A stretch of 60,000 nt of DNA. Source: Apostichopus japonicus (lineage: Eukaryota > Echinodermata > Holothuroidea > Aspidochirotida > Stichopodidae). Location: the NCBI RefSeq assembly GCF_037975245.1, contig NC_092580.1:29541501-29601500 (forward strand). Reading direction: 5' to 3'. Positions 1 to 11,100 of the stretch are shown here, piece by piece. Below the pieces are notes generated by a model, which saw only the letters and a list, made by a program, of their open reading frames with translations, was not told where the DNA came from and did no database searches. The position numbers and the translations under genes are program-made. The number at the start of each line of letters is the position of its first letter. Within the stretch, counting starts at the first letter, position 1.

Positions 1-2690
1 GTCCGTCTCAAATTTACGATAGAGTACACCCCCTTTAAGAAGTAAGCGATCCCATTGGCTCCAATAGTTTTTTAAGGCCGGACTGCCTGCAGTTATTTGC
101 TCCCAATTCGGTCTTGAATCCTGCACTTCTTTCCAGAGTAGTATAGGCCCAATGTCGCTGTCGTCAATTTGCATTTTCCGCAACTCAGCATGTGTCCATC
201 TGTGGAACCAGGAATATGGTTGACTTTGTGAAATATCTTGATGGTTCTCCACAATTCCAACAGCAGGCTCTGACTCATTTCGTCTGTTTATTACAAACAC
301 CTGTTTCACGGTCGGCTCCGCAAGATTTGCTTTGTCTGCCTGATCTTCTTTTTCTTCGGATTTTTCACAGTGTCGGCATTCATTGCAGGGGCGTCTTGAT
401 AGGGCGTCAGCGTTACCGTGTATTCTTCCTGGTCGGTGTGTTATGTCAAAGTCATATGTTGAGAGAGTCTCCAACCATCGGGCTAGCTGTCCCTCAGGAT
501 TACGAAAGTTTACTAGCCATCTTAAAGCGCCATGATCAGTTCGAACCACAAACTTGGCTCCATAGAGGTAGTGATGAAAGTGTTTGATCGAGAGAACAAT
601 GGCCAGCAGCTCCTTACGTGTAACGCAATAGTTCCTCTCCGTCTTAGACAGAGCCTTACTGAAGTAAGCTACAACCTTTTCTTGGGTAGACCCTTCAGTC
701 ACCTGGGACAGTACAGACCCTATGGCAAAGTTACTGGCATCACTGTCGAGGATGAATGCCTGTTTCTCGTCCGGATAGACTAAAATAGGCGCCGACGTGA
801 GCTCCTGCTTCATCTTTCTGAAAGCAAGTTCACAGTCCTCATTCCATCTAAAGTCCCTTTCTTTTTCAGTTAGGCGAAACAAAGGTGCGCAAATATGGGA
901 GAATCCCTTTACAAATCGGCGATAGTATGAACATAACCCGACGAAACTACGCACTTCCGTAGTGGAACAGGGAGTAGGCCACTCTAGTACACACCGGACT
1001 TTCTCAGGGTCAGGGGCGATTCCTTCGCTTGAAACGACATGTCCTAGGTAGTTGACCTCCCTTCGGAAAAGATTACACTTTTTCGGGTTGAGCTTTAGTT
1101 TCGCCTCACGAAGCCTTTGAAAAACGCCAGCAAGTCGTTTAAGAGTTTTCTCGAAGGAGTCTCCATATACGATGACGTCATCAAGATACAGCAAACACGT
1201 TTGCCACTGCAGACCCTTTAACACCCTCTCCATAAGTCTCTCGAACGTCGCCGGGGCGTTACAGAGTCCAAACGGAAGCACCTTAAACTGGAATAGACCA
1301 CTTCCGGTAACGAAAGCAGTTTTTGGACGGTCGCGTTCTTGAACCTCAACCTGCCAGTACCCGCTCGCCAGATCGAGCGTTGAAAACCACTTTGCCCCGG
1401 AAAGAGTGTCTAGGGTGTCGTCAATTCGGGGTAGGGGGTACGAGTCCTTCTCGGTTACGTCATTTAGCTTCCTGTAATCGACACAGAACCTAGTGGAGCC
1501 GTCTTTCTTTTTCACTAGTACTATCGGTGACGCCCAAGCACTCATCGAAGGCTCGATAATGTCATGGTCAAGCATTCTCTCCACTTCTATCCGAGCCTCA
1601 CCCTTACGGTGTATCGGGAGTCTACGTGGCGCTTGGCGAATTGGTCTCGCCGTCCCTGTGTTAATCTGATGTTGCACCAGGTCTGTTCGTCCGAGGTCCT
1701 CTTTTGATCTAGCAAAAACATCGGCATTGGCTGCAAGGCATTTCCTGACTTCACCGGCTTGCGCCTCGGTTAATTCAGTACAACTTCGCAATGCAAGCTC
1801 CTCTAAAGGTTCTGTCAACTGAGTAGGCCCAGTAGGCGGTACACCATCACCTCTATTTCTTCCTTGCAGGGTTCTACAGCCCACAGACGGATTGTTTTCT
1901 ATTACTTCTGCAGAGTAGCATTCACCTACGAGTGTTCCCTCATACAGTGTAATAGGTCGGTTCGACGGGTTCATCAGTCTCAGCGGTACCAGCTCATTTG
2001 AGGGGTCTACGAGTATCTTGGCAACCATCACACCATGTCTTTCGGTAAACCTTTCGTTACACTCCACTACAGCAGGTACCTCGACTCCAGCCATTCTTGG
2101 AATTCTCGCTGCTACCATTTTCTCGCTTTCCTGGGGGATCACTACCGTTTTAGCTATCACAACCCTACAACCATCGAAATTCTTTTCGATGTTGTCATGT
2201 TGTATACCTCTAATGGTCAGCTCCCCTTTCCCAGCGTCAATGGTACAGTTATACCTCTGAAGGAAATCGTAACCCAAAAGTGCATCGACATCGATGTCTG
2301 CTACCCAGATCTCATGCTCTACTGCAAAGCTACCTACTTTCAACTGGAGTCTACCACACCCCGAGAACGCGAGGGGTCTACCGTCTGCAACAGCCATGTC
2401 GAGAGATACATCCTTGAGCTCCAAAGTCTTTTTGGCGGACAATTGCTCAAAGAATCCCGTTCGCACTACCGTCAGGTCAGCTCCGGTGTCGACAAGTAAA
2501 CTCACTTTGACACCCTCTAGCTCTCCCTGTACGTACAAACCTCTCGCACCTACAGACCGCAACCTCTTCCATGAGAGTGGTACATTGACGGGCTTACCAT
2601 GTGGACTAGTCGATCTTTGCCCTACAAGACCGACTTCTCCTCGTTTTCCTGTTTCTTTGTCTCCTCTGCAGGGATAACATATTTCAGGGG
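1..2690 (-). CDS. pol: Pol polyprotein of Ty3/gypsy element (protease, RT, RNase H), partial
   Basis: This frame is open from the gag overlap to the window edge. An aspartic protease motif VDTGADLT lies near 2471-2493. The reverse transcriptase follows, with WASPIVLVKKKDGS (about 1500-1545), a first catalytic Asp in FSTLDLASGYWQ, and the YLDD box at 1171-1188. RNase H has LDSDASNFAIG (about 740-780), a RKELLAI glutamate and the terminal NADALSRRPC box (about 375-405). The sequence to base 1 is the linker toward integrase, which is not in the window. The -1 offset relative to gag was checked by codon position. With no disabling change seen, the encoded polymerase looks potentially active. Confidence 0.9.
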
Positions 2691-4079
2691 GGAAGGACAG
2701 TTCCTCCGAATATGGCCCATCTCTCCACAGTTCCAGCATTTGATAGTTTTCCGCCTTTCTTGGCCTTCCTTTGACACATTTGTGTTGTTCACTAAGAGCA
2801 GTTTCTGTAGCTGTTTAGTAAGTTCGGAGAATCCTTCGGTCATTGCTGTCGCTAGTGTTTTACTAATATCATCTGTCGCACCACACTTGTTTTCCTGACC
2901 TTCTGTCTTCTCTGATACAACTCTTACTACAGCCCTCTTCTGGGTGTCCTTCCTCTGTTCGGAGAGGGTGAAGGCCTCCAGCTCGGCTGCAATGCTCACT
3001 GCTTCCTCCAGGGTCTTGGGTCTTGACTGATATATCTTCCATCTGATGTCACGGTCGCTTATGGCATCTATAAAGAACTCTTTCGATAGGGTCTCCTTCA
3101 TCTCAATAGAGGCATTAGGGTAAGCACGGGAGAGAAGTCGCTGTATATCATGGGCCAGTTCTGGAATACTCTCCCCCTGTTGTCGGGTCCTGTTACGTAA
3201 GAGCGTTCTGAATAGTTCTGTCTGGTTAGCTCTCCCGAATCTTTGTTCGAGCGCATCCGTGAGAGATTCAAATCTTCTTCTCTTCGATGCATCAAGATCA
3301 GCAAGGACAGCCTGTGCTGGGCCCCTCAGGCTTGCCGCTAGTTGTAACGCCCTTGTTCTCTCATCCCAACCGTTTAGTTCTGATATTAGCTCAAACTGAA
3401 CTATGTAATCCTCCCAGGGTGTTGAGCCATTAAATGAGGGCGCTGTTACCCTGGAAACACTCAAATTGGGGGCCTGGGGCTCATACTGCGGGTGCCACAT
3501 TCTTTGCCGACTGATTTTTTCATCATTGCTCATAGACAACCTTCGATTATTCCCTTCCTCCCGCCATGGATACCCTGGTCTCATACCTGGTCGCAATTCG
3601 TTTGTTCTAAAACGCCCCCGGTCGTAGGCCGGAGCGCTTTCATATGCCTCTGTCGGCTGCTGCATTACCATTTGTTCCCTTGGGCCACCCCGTGGTTGCC
3701 ATCTACTCGCCTCCAGGGCATCCTCTCTAGCTGTCCTCTTGTATCCCTGGTTCATCAACGGACGGCGGTCTTCGTCTCCCCAAGCTTCACCACGTTCGTC
3801 GGCCAATTCATACGATCTGCCTACCGTCGGGCGACGGTTTTCGTCCCTCAGAGCCTTTGGACCCACAAGAAAGTCAGCCAACCTGTCGCCGTCCCCTTTA
3901 TCTCCCCAGCCAGGCTCGTCTTGATATTTCGTCGTTTGTATCGGCCCTCCACATGATCTCGGTCTAACTGGCACGTTCAGAGGATCGAATTCATCCACAT
4001 CAGGGATGTTCTCGTCCGGAAGTGACCACGTAGCCGGCTCGTTCACCACAGACTGTTCAAAAGGGTTAGTCCCAGACAT
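2622..4079 (-). CDS. gag: Gag polyprotein of Ty3/gypsy element
   Basis: A 485-residue Gag that would form the cytoplasmic virus-like particle and bind element RNA. The first 190 residues are polar and Arg/Pro/Asp-rich. The middle (about 200-390) is a retrotransposon capsid-like domain with the phrases TPWEDYIVQFE and LEQRFGRANQTELF. Near the C-terminus (about 448-463) is one CCHC zinc knuckle, CWNCGEMGHIRRNC. The start ATG at 4079 follows a short leader after the primer-binding site. The frame closes at 2622 while pol is already open in the -1 frame, so pol is probably made by -1 frameshifting in the overlap. A run of six C (minus strand, 2687-2692) just after the knuckle is a candidate slip site. 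The whole frame is intact. Confidence 0.9.
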   Translation of the reverse strand: MSGTNPFEQSVVNEPATWSLPDENIPDVDEFDPLNVPVRPRSCGGPIQTTKYQDEPGWGDKGDGDRLADFLVGPKALRDENRRPTVGRSYELADERGEAWGDEDRRPLMNQGYKRTAREDALEASRWQPRGGPREQMVMQQPTEAYESAPAYDRGRFRTNELRPGMRPGYPWREEGNNRRLSMSNDEKISRQRMWHPQYEPQAPNLSVSRVTAPSFNGSTPWEDYIVQFELISELNGWDERTRALQLAASLRGPAQAVLADLDASKRRRFESLTDALEQRFGRANQTELFRTLLRNRTRQQGESIPELAHDIQRLLSRAYPNASIEMKETLSKEFFIDAISDRDIRWKIYQSRPKTLEEAVSIAAELEAFTLSEQRKDTQKRAVVRVVSEKTEGQENKCGATDDISKTLATAMTEGFSELTKQLQKLLLVNNTNVSKEGQERRKTIKCWNCGEMGHIRRNCPSPLKYVIPAEETKKQENEEKSVL

Positions 4080-4112
4080 CTCGACTCGGTCCAGACTACC
4101 AGATAGGCACTA

Positions 4113-4132
4113 GAATCCCACCGTTGCCACCA
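4113..4132 (-). other. Primer-binding site, tRNA-Leu type
   Basis: The minus strand reads TGGTGGCAACGGTGGGATTC one base after the LTR end. Its complement ends in TGCCACCA and matches, with about one difference, the 3' end of animal tRNA-Leu (AAG/UAG family) as I remember it. It would prime minus-strand DNA synthesis. Confidence 0.75.
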
Positions 4133-4133
4133 A

Positions 4134-4642
4134 TGTAACGCCGCCAACGTCTGGTAGTGTAAAACCTGTCTCGAAACCAACACGAGCGGCCGGAAGGAAA
4201 GTTCCTCGTCTTGCACTCGACCGACTCTCCGACCCTCTGACTCACTCATTTACGAAAGAACCCTGCATTAAATACCCCGGAAATAACCCCCGTTTACACA
4301 CGTCCGTACATAAACTGTAAAAAAAAGGCTTAGACCAATCAGGGACTACTTGTATATATAACTACGGTGAGTTGCGACCAATGGGATCGACTCACACACC
4401 CACCGCCGTGCCTGCCTATGCCAGTCACGGGAATACATCGATATGGCAAAATTACGTAATCAGTTCCTGTTCCGGATAAACATCTATCGTTACCTCCGCG
4501 GAGCGCAACAGATGTTACCTCTGAGGGAGCGAAACGTATCTCACTAAGGAAAAGTCGTAGCTTTCCGCTACAATAGTTTGGCAATAATCTCACAAACCAC
4601 TATGTGGTGAACTTAGAACTATTGTCACACATGTTTGTAACA
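4134..4642 (-). repeat. 5' LTR of the Ty3/gypsy element
   Basis: In element orientation the LTR ends GGCGTTACA at 4134, directly before the primer-binding site. Its outer end is set tentatively at 4642 (TGTTACAAAC on the minus strand); 4631 (TGTGTGACAA) is an alternative. A TATA-like TATATATA at 4353-4360 could be the element promoter. The second LTR is not in the window, so the length of about 0.5 kb is an estimate. Confidence 0.6.
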
Positions 4643-5076
4643 TGAGGCCAAGTCTAAACTGCGGTGGACAAGCTAAGGAACCACTGTTCGACAAAAGGGT
4701 CAAGTATAGCGTGCTTTTAAGCTCCCAAAGCAAACTTTATGCAGAGTTGGAAGTGTGTGTGTAATTTGTTCTGGAGCTGAGCGTATTGCAGTAACCTCAG
4801 GAAAATGAAAACAGTAAGGATTGGCAGATATCGTCAGTTAATTCAAATTTTACCAACATTGTAATAGATATTGGGCCGCTAATGCCACTGTCAGCCGATA
4901 CCAATAAATGCAAGCAGACATACAGTATCTGTGCAATACTAATCATTATAACAGGTAATGGTCTTGTCAAAAAGGTTGCAAGGAATAACTAAGTCCTTTG
5001 ACTTTTCGTTTCTGGTTAAGCTGTTGTACCACAGAGAAGGGCATTCCTAATTTTATGCCATGTTTGTTTTTTTCAG
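4643..5076. other. Intron sequence, nothing recognised
   Basis: Between the LTR and the first visible exon of gene 1 I see no coding signal and no recognised repeat. Confidence 0.4.
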
Positions 5077-5127
5077 ACTGTGGTATCCTGCCAGAGAGGG
5101 ATTCTATCTACCTTTGTTCTTTGCCTT
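5077..5127 (+). CDS. Gene 1 exon a: DC...LP...C linker (phase 1 in, 1 out)
   Basis: It follows a T-rich tract ending cag and is followed by gtgagt. It encodes (D)CGILPERDSIYLCSLP. Size and pattern match exon 6 of gene 2 (DCNQLP...YHCKLD), which is the main reason to accept so short an exon. Confidence 0.65.
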
Positions 5128-8100
5128 GTGAGTATCAGCAGTTATCATGTAAATTCACTGCTCTTCTGTCCCATCAGTAGAGCTCGTACTCCATGGCACA
5201 TTACAGGGAAAGCAAAGGGAACCATAATCGTTGGTGTGACAGCAATACTTGTGGTTATCACCTCTTCCAGATTACAAAGAATAATGTTCCTTCAAACGCA
5301 AGACCAAACACTAGAACAAGTATTAGAATATCAACATCAAGACAGATGTAGCTCAATTTTGTAATAGTTTTCTATGTTTAGTTGATATATATATATACAT
5401 ACACATACATACACATTCACATCAGTAGAATCACTTTGGCTGAGTGGTATGGACTCAGGACTGTGACATGTAGGTCCAGAGTTCGATTCCTACCTTTTGC
5501 TGATGAGTCCCAAAAGGACAAAACGGGTCATGAAGTGGAATTTTCTCTGGTGTGTTGATCTTTGAATTAGATTGTGATAAAGATGGGTTTTGCGGTTTAC
5601 ATTCGCAATAAAAATGTTAGAAGAAACATGAACGAAAGGGAAGGGGTCAATATCTGGCACTGTCAGATGACTCACTGACAAAATGGCAGCTCTCTGAGAT
5701 GATATATCACCTCTTATATGTCTCCCAAGATGGAGGAAAGATTTACCATGGATAGTTGATGAGAGTTGTTAATTACTGGGATCCCTATCACATATTTAGG
5801 AGATGATGGTTTATATCATGGTTGTGCGGGATTCTTTCCCTATGTTTCCTATCGCCAATTTGTGTACCCCAGGAAGAAAATCTCTTCAGTATAGCTTTCA
5901 TATGTCAAAAGTGACTACAGTTCATTGCCTACCTTGATCAGGTGTGTCGCCTTAACAAAACAAAAAAGTATAAATCCTGTCTCACCTAGCTTAAAATGCA
6001 AATATTTGAGGTATTGACCTAGTTAACCAAAAAAAGACAGACAACTTTGGCACGTAGCGTGTTTGCCAGGACCGATATTTGTGGACTCCAGTCAATATTA
6101 TTCATTCTAAGGTGTATGGTATAGTGTATACATAATGACTCAGGTATTAGTGACTAGAAAATGAGATTCCTCAGGAAGTCTCTTGATCTGATTATTGAGG
6201 TTGGGGAACGACCAAGTTGCGACTTCCCATAAATTCTGAAGTATGAAGATCTCTGTTTAATCAAATACGACAAGATTATCATGACAAAAAGAAAAAAAAG
6301 CAAATTCTGCCTGGTTTTACAGCTCCTGGTAAATGGACTACCACTATATCTAACAACTGGACGGAGACAGCAGATCAAATCTATACTGTGGACGTGAGTT
6401 TCACAGTCATCAACGATGCAGACTTCTATGTAGTCGGGTTCAGCACGGATCAAGAAAACCTCCATCAGAAGAGGATAGAAAATGACATGGTAAGCCTTCC
6501 CCAAATTCCAGACAGGGATTATTCTGGAATAGGTACAAAACAATACCATCCACTGATGTTGCACTCTTTGTTTTGATTTTCTAAAGTTTAATATGCATGC
6601 GACATTGAAATGAATTTCTTTGGAGATTTCCATCTTCTAGTTTCGTTGGTAAATTTTACTTGATTATCGTCCAATCTTTGGGGTTGTTCTACGTACTGTT
6701 ATATATAGTTATCTAAAAAAGAAAAAAAAATTAATGTTATTTTATTAAAATGGTTTAAGTTAGCGTGTAATGTTTGTTTCTCTCAGAAGTAGCTGTTGTT
6801 GGTTGAATAAGGTAATGGATAGAACACCAAGCTTTACCTCATATAGTAATATTTAAGCAAAACCCTCAGATTCTGAATTCAATAATTTGTGTTAACAATG
6901 GAAGTCACTCCAATTATGCAGAGGCCCAAAAGGGAGGGTGGCTGTGGTGTTATGTCATCAAAGAATGGGGTCCAAGGGTAAGGGTGTCTGGTCCTCATTG
7001 AGAAACTTACTGTTTAGGTTGTATGGAACATACACAGTATATATTTATCTACCCCACTCTAGTATTTTTATCATATTCTGTCTGCCATTGGGAATTGGGG
7101 GGTTGGATCCCCCAACAACACCCCCCCCCAAAAAAAGTAAACATGGTTGTCCCCCCATACCCTCATAAAGTTATTGTTGGACTGGAGTAACCATTGCAGT
7201 TTTAAAAGAATTTTTAAAGCATCATCCTAACATATAACATATTTATATAAACTAACACCCTCAAATAATTGGTGAAATATCTGATTATCATTATCAATTT
7301 GAAGAGGCATTAGGTGTTGTACCACAATTAATCGCTCCATTGACTTTACAAAAGTAAATTCATCACTTTCCAAGGCCTCTAGAGCATAGATAGAAGTTTT
7401 CAACTAACTTGTCCCTCCCACCATATGATAGCTGATGGCTTGGGGGCTATCACCCCACATTGAAGTTTTGCCACCATGTCAGTTTAGATATTGAGCTAGA
7501 AGAGGTCAAAGGTTAGGATAGTTCTCCCCAACCCACCTGCCAGCTGTCGCTGCAGAATTGTCTTGTTTCACCCAGGATTTTCAAGAACACCTTAAATCAC
7601 CTTCCATCCTCCAGATTTTTAGACCATCAGTAGTTTATTTCATCCTCCTCACCATCGAAGCATAAAAAAGTATGATATTAACTGAAAAATGTCAATTCAG
7701 AAGGTCAATTTATGACTATTATCCGACCGTTAATCTTCCCAGTGGAAGTGCACTTCTCTTATTGTGGTATGGTAACATTAGAGAGTGAACCTCCACATAC
7801 ATGTAAATGTGGGATGTCCCTGAGATTCTGTACAGCAACACTTTCCATCAATATCTTGTTTTTTTTCTTTCTTATTTTTTACCCCAGACGGAATGGCGTT
7901 GGGATGAAAGGCACAAAAGTAATGTTATTCAACAAACATACACCAATGTAACTGCTGGGGTCTACTATTTCCTGGTGAGTTTTTGTTTGTTTTTCTTGTG
8001 GACATTATCAATATCCCATCTAGAATGTGTCCCTGTATGTACCATTGTCACTATAGTAGGTGCTGTTGTCACCATTGTGCAACCTACTGCCACGATGGCA

Positions 8101-11100
8101 TGAAACATCAACCGGTGTCACCATGGCACTGTCACCACCGTACGTACCACCGTCACTATGGTACATACAATTCTACACAATTTTCATCGTGGTACATACC
8201 ATTGCCACAATGGTGCCTACCATCTCTACACTGACATTGACACCATTGTTAATACCATTGTTAGCAAAATCAAAGTCCGTTTAAGGTCAAACAAAGCTCC
8301 TGTGAGCCACATTGCACGGTTGCCAGGTCCCCTCATAGAAATAGTGAAACAGAATGCTATAGTTTTGAAAGGCCATAGGTTACTCGATAGATATTATGAA
8401 ATATTTTAACAGAACTAATTAAATTCATATGTTGTGCAGACTTGTCTATATGGGTCAAAAGTTTTGCTTTAGTTATCTCTTTTACATCAGCAGGGAATCA
8501 CTAAACCATTGGCTTTTCTACCAGTTTAAGCATAGACCTCGGTATCTGTGATGATTGTTACATTGTGTTTTCCCTTTTACATTTTTCAGGTTGCACCAAA
8601 TTATCCAGAATCATGTGCTGACCCTCATTGGGGTATTACACACTGTCCTCAATTTTTAGATCAAATTTTGGTCGGTGAGGAGAGCACAAGCAAAATCTCA
8701 ACGACGGAGAATGACGGTAGGTTTTAACTTGTGCTGCTGCTGTTTCTTTCAATTAAAGTATGACGCGAGGCACAACATTAATTTTGATACATTGTAAACC
8801 GTTAATAATCTCTGATATCATTCAGGTTGTATTGTTAATGTTATTGAAATCCGACGCTATCCAGTCACAGCATCTGGACTACTTAATAACCTATCACACA
8901 GACCAATAGATCATGAGTACCTCAGATACTACACAAACTTGGAAAAGAATCCTACAGGTTTATGGCCCCATATAACATGTTAACCTGCGTCGGAAGTTTC
9001 TCAGTACAAATGGTGTTGAAAGTCATCCAAGGATGCTTTTATTTGTTCATATGAAGTTAAACAAACATGTTTGGTTGAGATTCTAGAATTTATGGATGAA
9101 CATTGACATTCAGGCCTACACTCTCAGGATCCAAAGTCATCATTTATTAAGCCTTGAGATGCATTCCAGAGATTAAGCGTATTATATTATTATGTGTGAT
9201 AGCTATTATTATTATAAATTATTATATGTAATAGCAATTATATTACTATAAAGTATTATATGTTATAAGCAATTATATTGTTCTAAATTATTATTTTGTA
9301 ATAGCAATTATTTTATAAATTATTATATTTCATAGCAAATTATATTATTATTAATTATGATATGTTATAGCAATTATATCATTAAAATGATTATATTGTA
9401 ATAGCAATGTTATTATGATAAATTATGATATGTCAATAGCTATGAAAACATTTCTAGCTCTAAAAATCTTCTTTCTACTCGGACTATAACATATCAAGAC
9501 GACAATTCCGTCTAAAGTCGTCCTTTTTAAAAGAAAACAAATAGGTTTTGATAACGACAGATCCGTAGTGAGAAAGCAGGGAAATATATATTGCATCTTT
9601 TTCTATGTGGGCTAATGGGAAAGAACTTTTGCATTTGAGTTTCAATTCTGTGATATTTTGATGAACAAGAGCACAGATTTTTTTTGTCTAGAATAGAATT
9701 TTTTTTTTTAAATGGCCACCCCAGGGAATTGCAAGTTCTGATGACACTTGAAATAAGAGCACAAGCCCCGATGTGCTGTTGTGAAGGAGACCACCACAAG
9801 TTCAATTTTCCAGTCTAGCTACAAAATACCTTTGCTCTCTTGAAATCTGTTTATAATTTTCCCAATTTTTGGAGGAATGATATGCCGAAAATTTTATAGA
9901 GATAATGTCAAAAGAAGGGTGTATTGCTGATGATTTTGAAATAGAAATTACCCTCAAATCTATATTTTTCTTCTGGTCAATAGAGTTATTGTCACTTTTA
10001 ATATGATTAGGGATAAAAAGTTTCAGTTCTCTGATTTATACCATTTTGGGTGCATGGTGTATCATCCATCATGTGGAGAGTACCACAAGTTCAATTTTCC
10101 AGTCTAGCTACAAAACATCTTTGCTCTCTTAAAAGTTGTCAATAATTTTCCACAGGTCATTCTTTATGTAGTCGGTTGACATACGTAGTCGATAAAACTA
10201 ATGAACCTATTCCAGGTGTTTCAGTTTGTTTTTAATTTCAGCTATATCTTTGTGCAAAGAAATATTAAATTGTGGATCATCCATGATTATGTTACTACAT
10301 GTCATTGTTGTTTGTTTATTTGCTTATTTATTTATTTAATTAGTTTATTTACTTTTTTATTATAGTATTAACCACTCCAGATAGTCATGAAAGAGTCAGC
10401 CTTCCTACACCATACATCATCTTGATTGTGACTGGGACAGTTTTCGTTCTCGTACTCGTCTGTTTTCTGTTCCTGTATTGTTGCTGCAAGTATTGTTCCT
10501 GCAAGTATTGTTCAAAATACTTCTGGTGCTACGGTAAGTGTGTCTTGAGCAAGGAGGGTTTTTTCTTTTAACAGTTTATCCTTAATGCAAAATCAGACAT
10601 TTTTGTTATTGAGTTTAATTGTAAAAGTGTAGAAGTGTATTATAGATACAGTGAGAATGTAAGCTGTTCACGTAGCTACAGTTTCCTGGGTGGTCAAATC
10701 TGAAGGAGGTATAAGTGGGGCGGTGCCCAGGGTGCGGGGGGAGGGCTTAAATGATCCAATGTGTAGTTAGGTAGATGGGAAAGTGCAGATGTGGAGTGGG
10801 AGACAGGTAAAGTATCGTCGCTCCTAACTCCCCAAACCAGTAAGTTTTGGGGAATGCATAGGCAAGAAAGATAATTTAAAACTGAGTAGCAACTTGGACG
10901 TACCAAGCCATGCAATTATAAAATAGAGGATTTAGATTCTCCACGATCCAAATCTTTGAAGAAAAACTCTTTTAGAGGCTCCTCAATTTTTTTCACAACT
11001 TTTAAGTACCATAATTTCTTTCTCTTTTTCCCGCCTCCTTCTTTCTTGGGGGTGGGTGCGGCAGGGGATCAATTATGCTGTTGCAAACAGTTGAAAGGCA

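Larger units (their letters stand above)
1..4642 (-). mobile_element. Ty3/gypsy LTR retrotransposon, 5' LTR to RNase H/linker, runs off window
   Basis: Reading on the minus strand the order is LTR, primer-binding site, gag, then pol (protease, reverse transcriptase, RNase H), leaving the window at base 1 before the integrase core. Gag and the visible pol are open with no internal stop that I found, so this copy is young or selected. It lies antisense in what appears to be an intron of the receptor gene whose next exon is at 5077. The 3' LTR and target-site duplication are outside the window. Clade not assigned. Confidence 0.92.

Noticed and set aside
2018-2898. Overlapping plus-strand frames opposite the gag-pol region
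   Set aside because: They are antisense shadows of gag and protease, which have recognisable motifs on the minus strand.
5428-5490. A functional tRNA gene
   Set aside because: A and B boxes are present but the acceptor stem does not close and a SINE body follows.
9920-9945. Another CTGATGA (9928) as a hammerhead
   Set aside because: No stem II or GAAA follows at the right distance.
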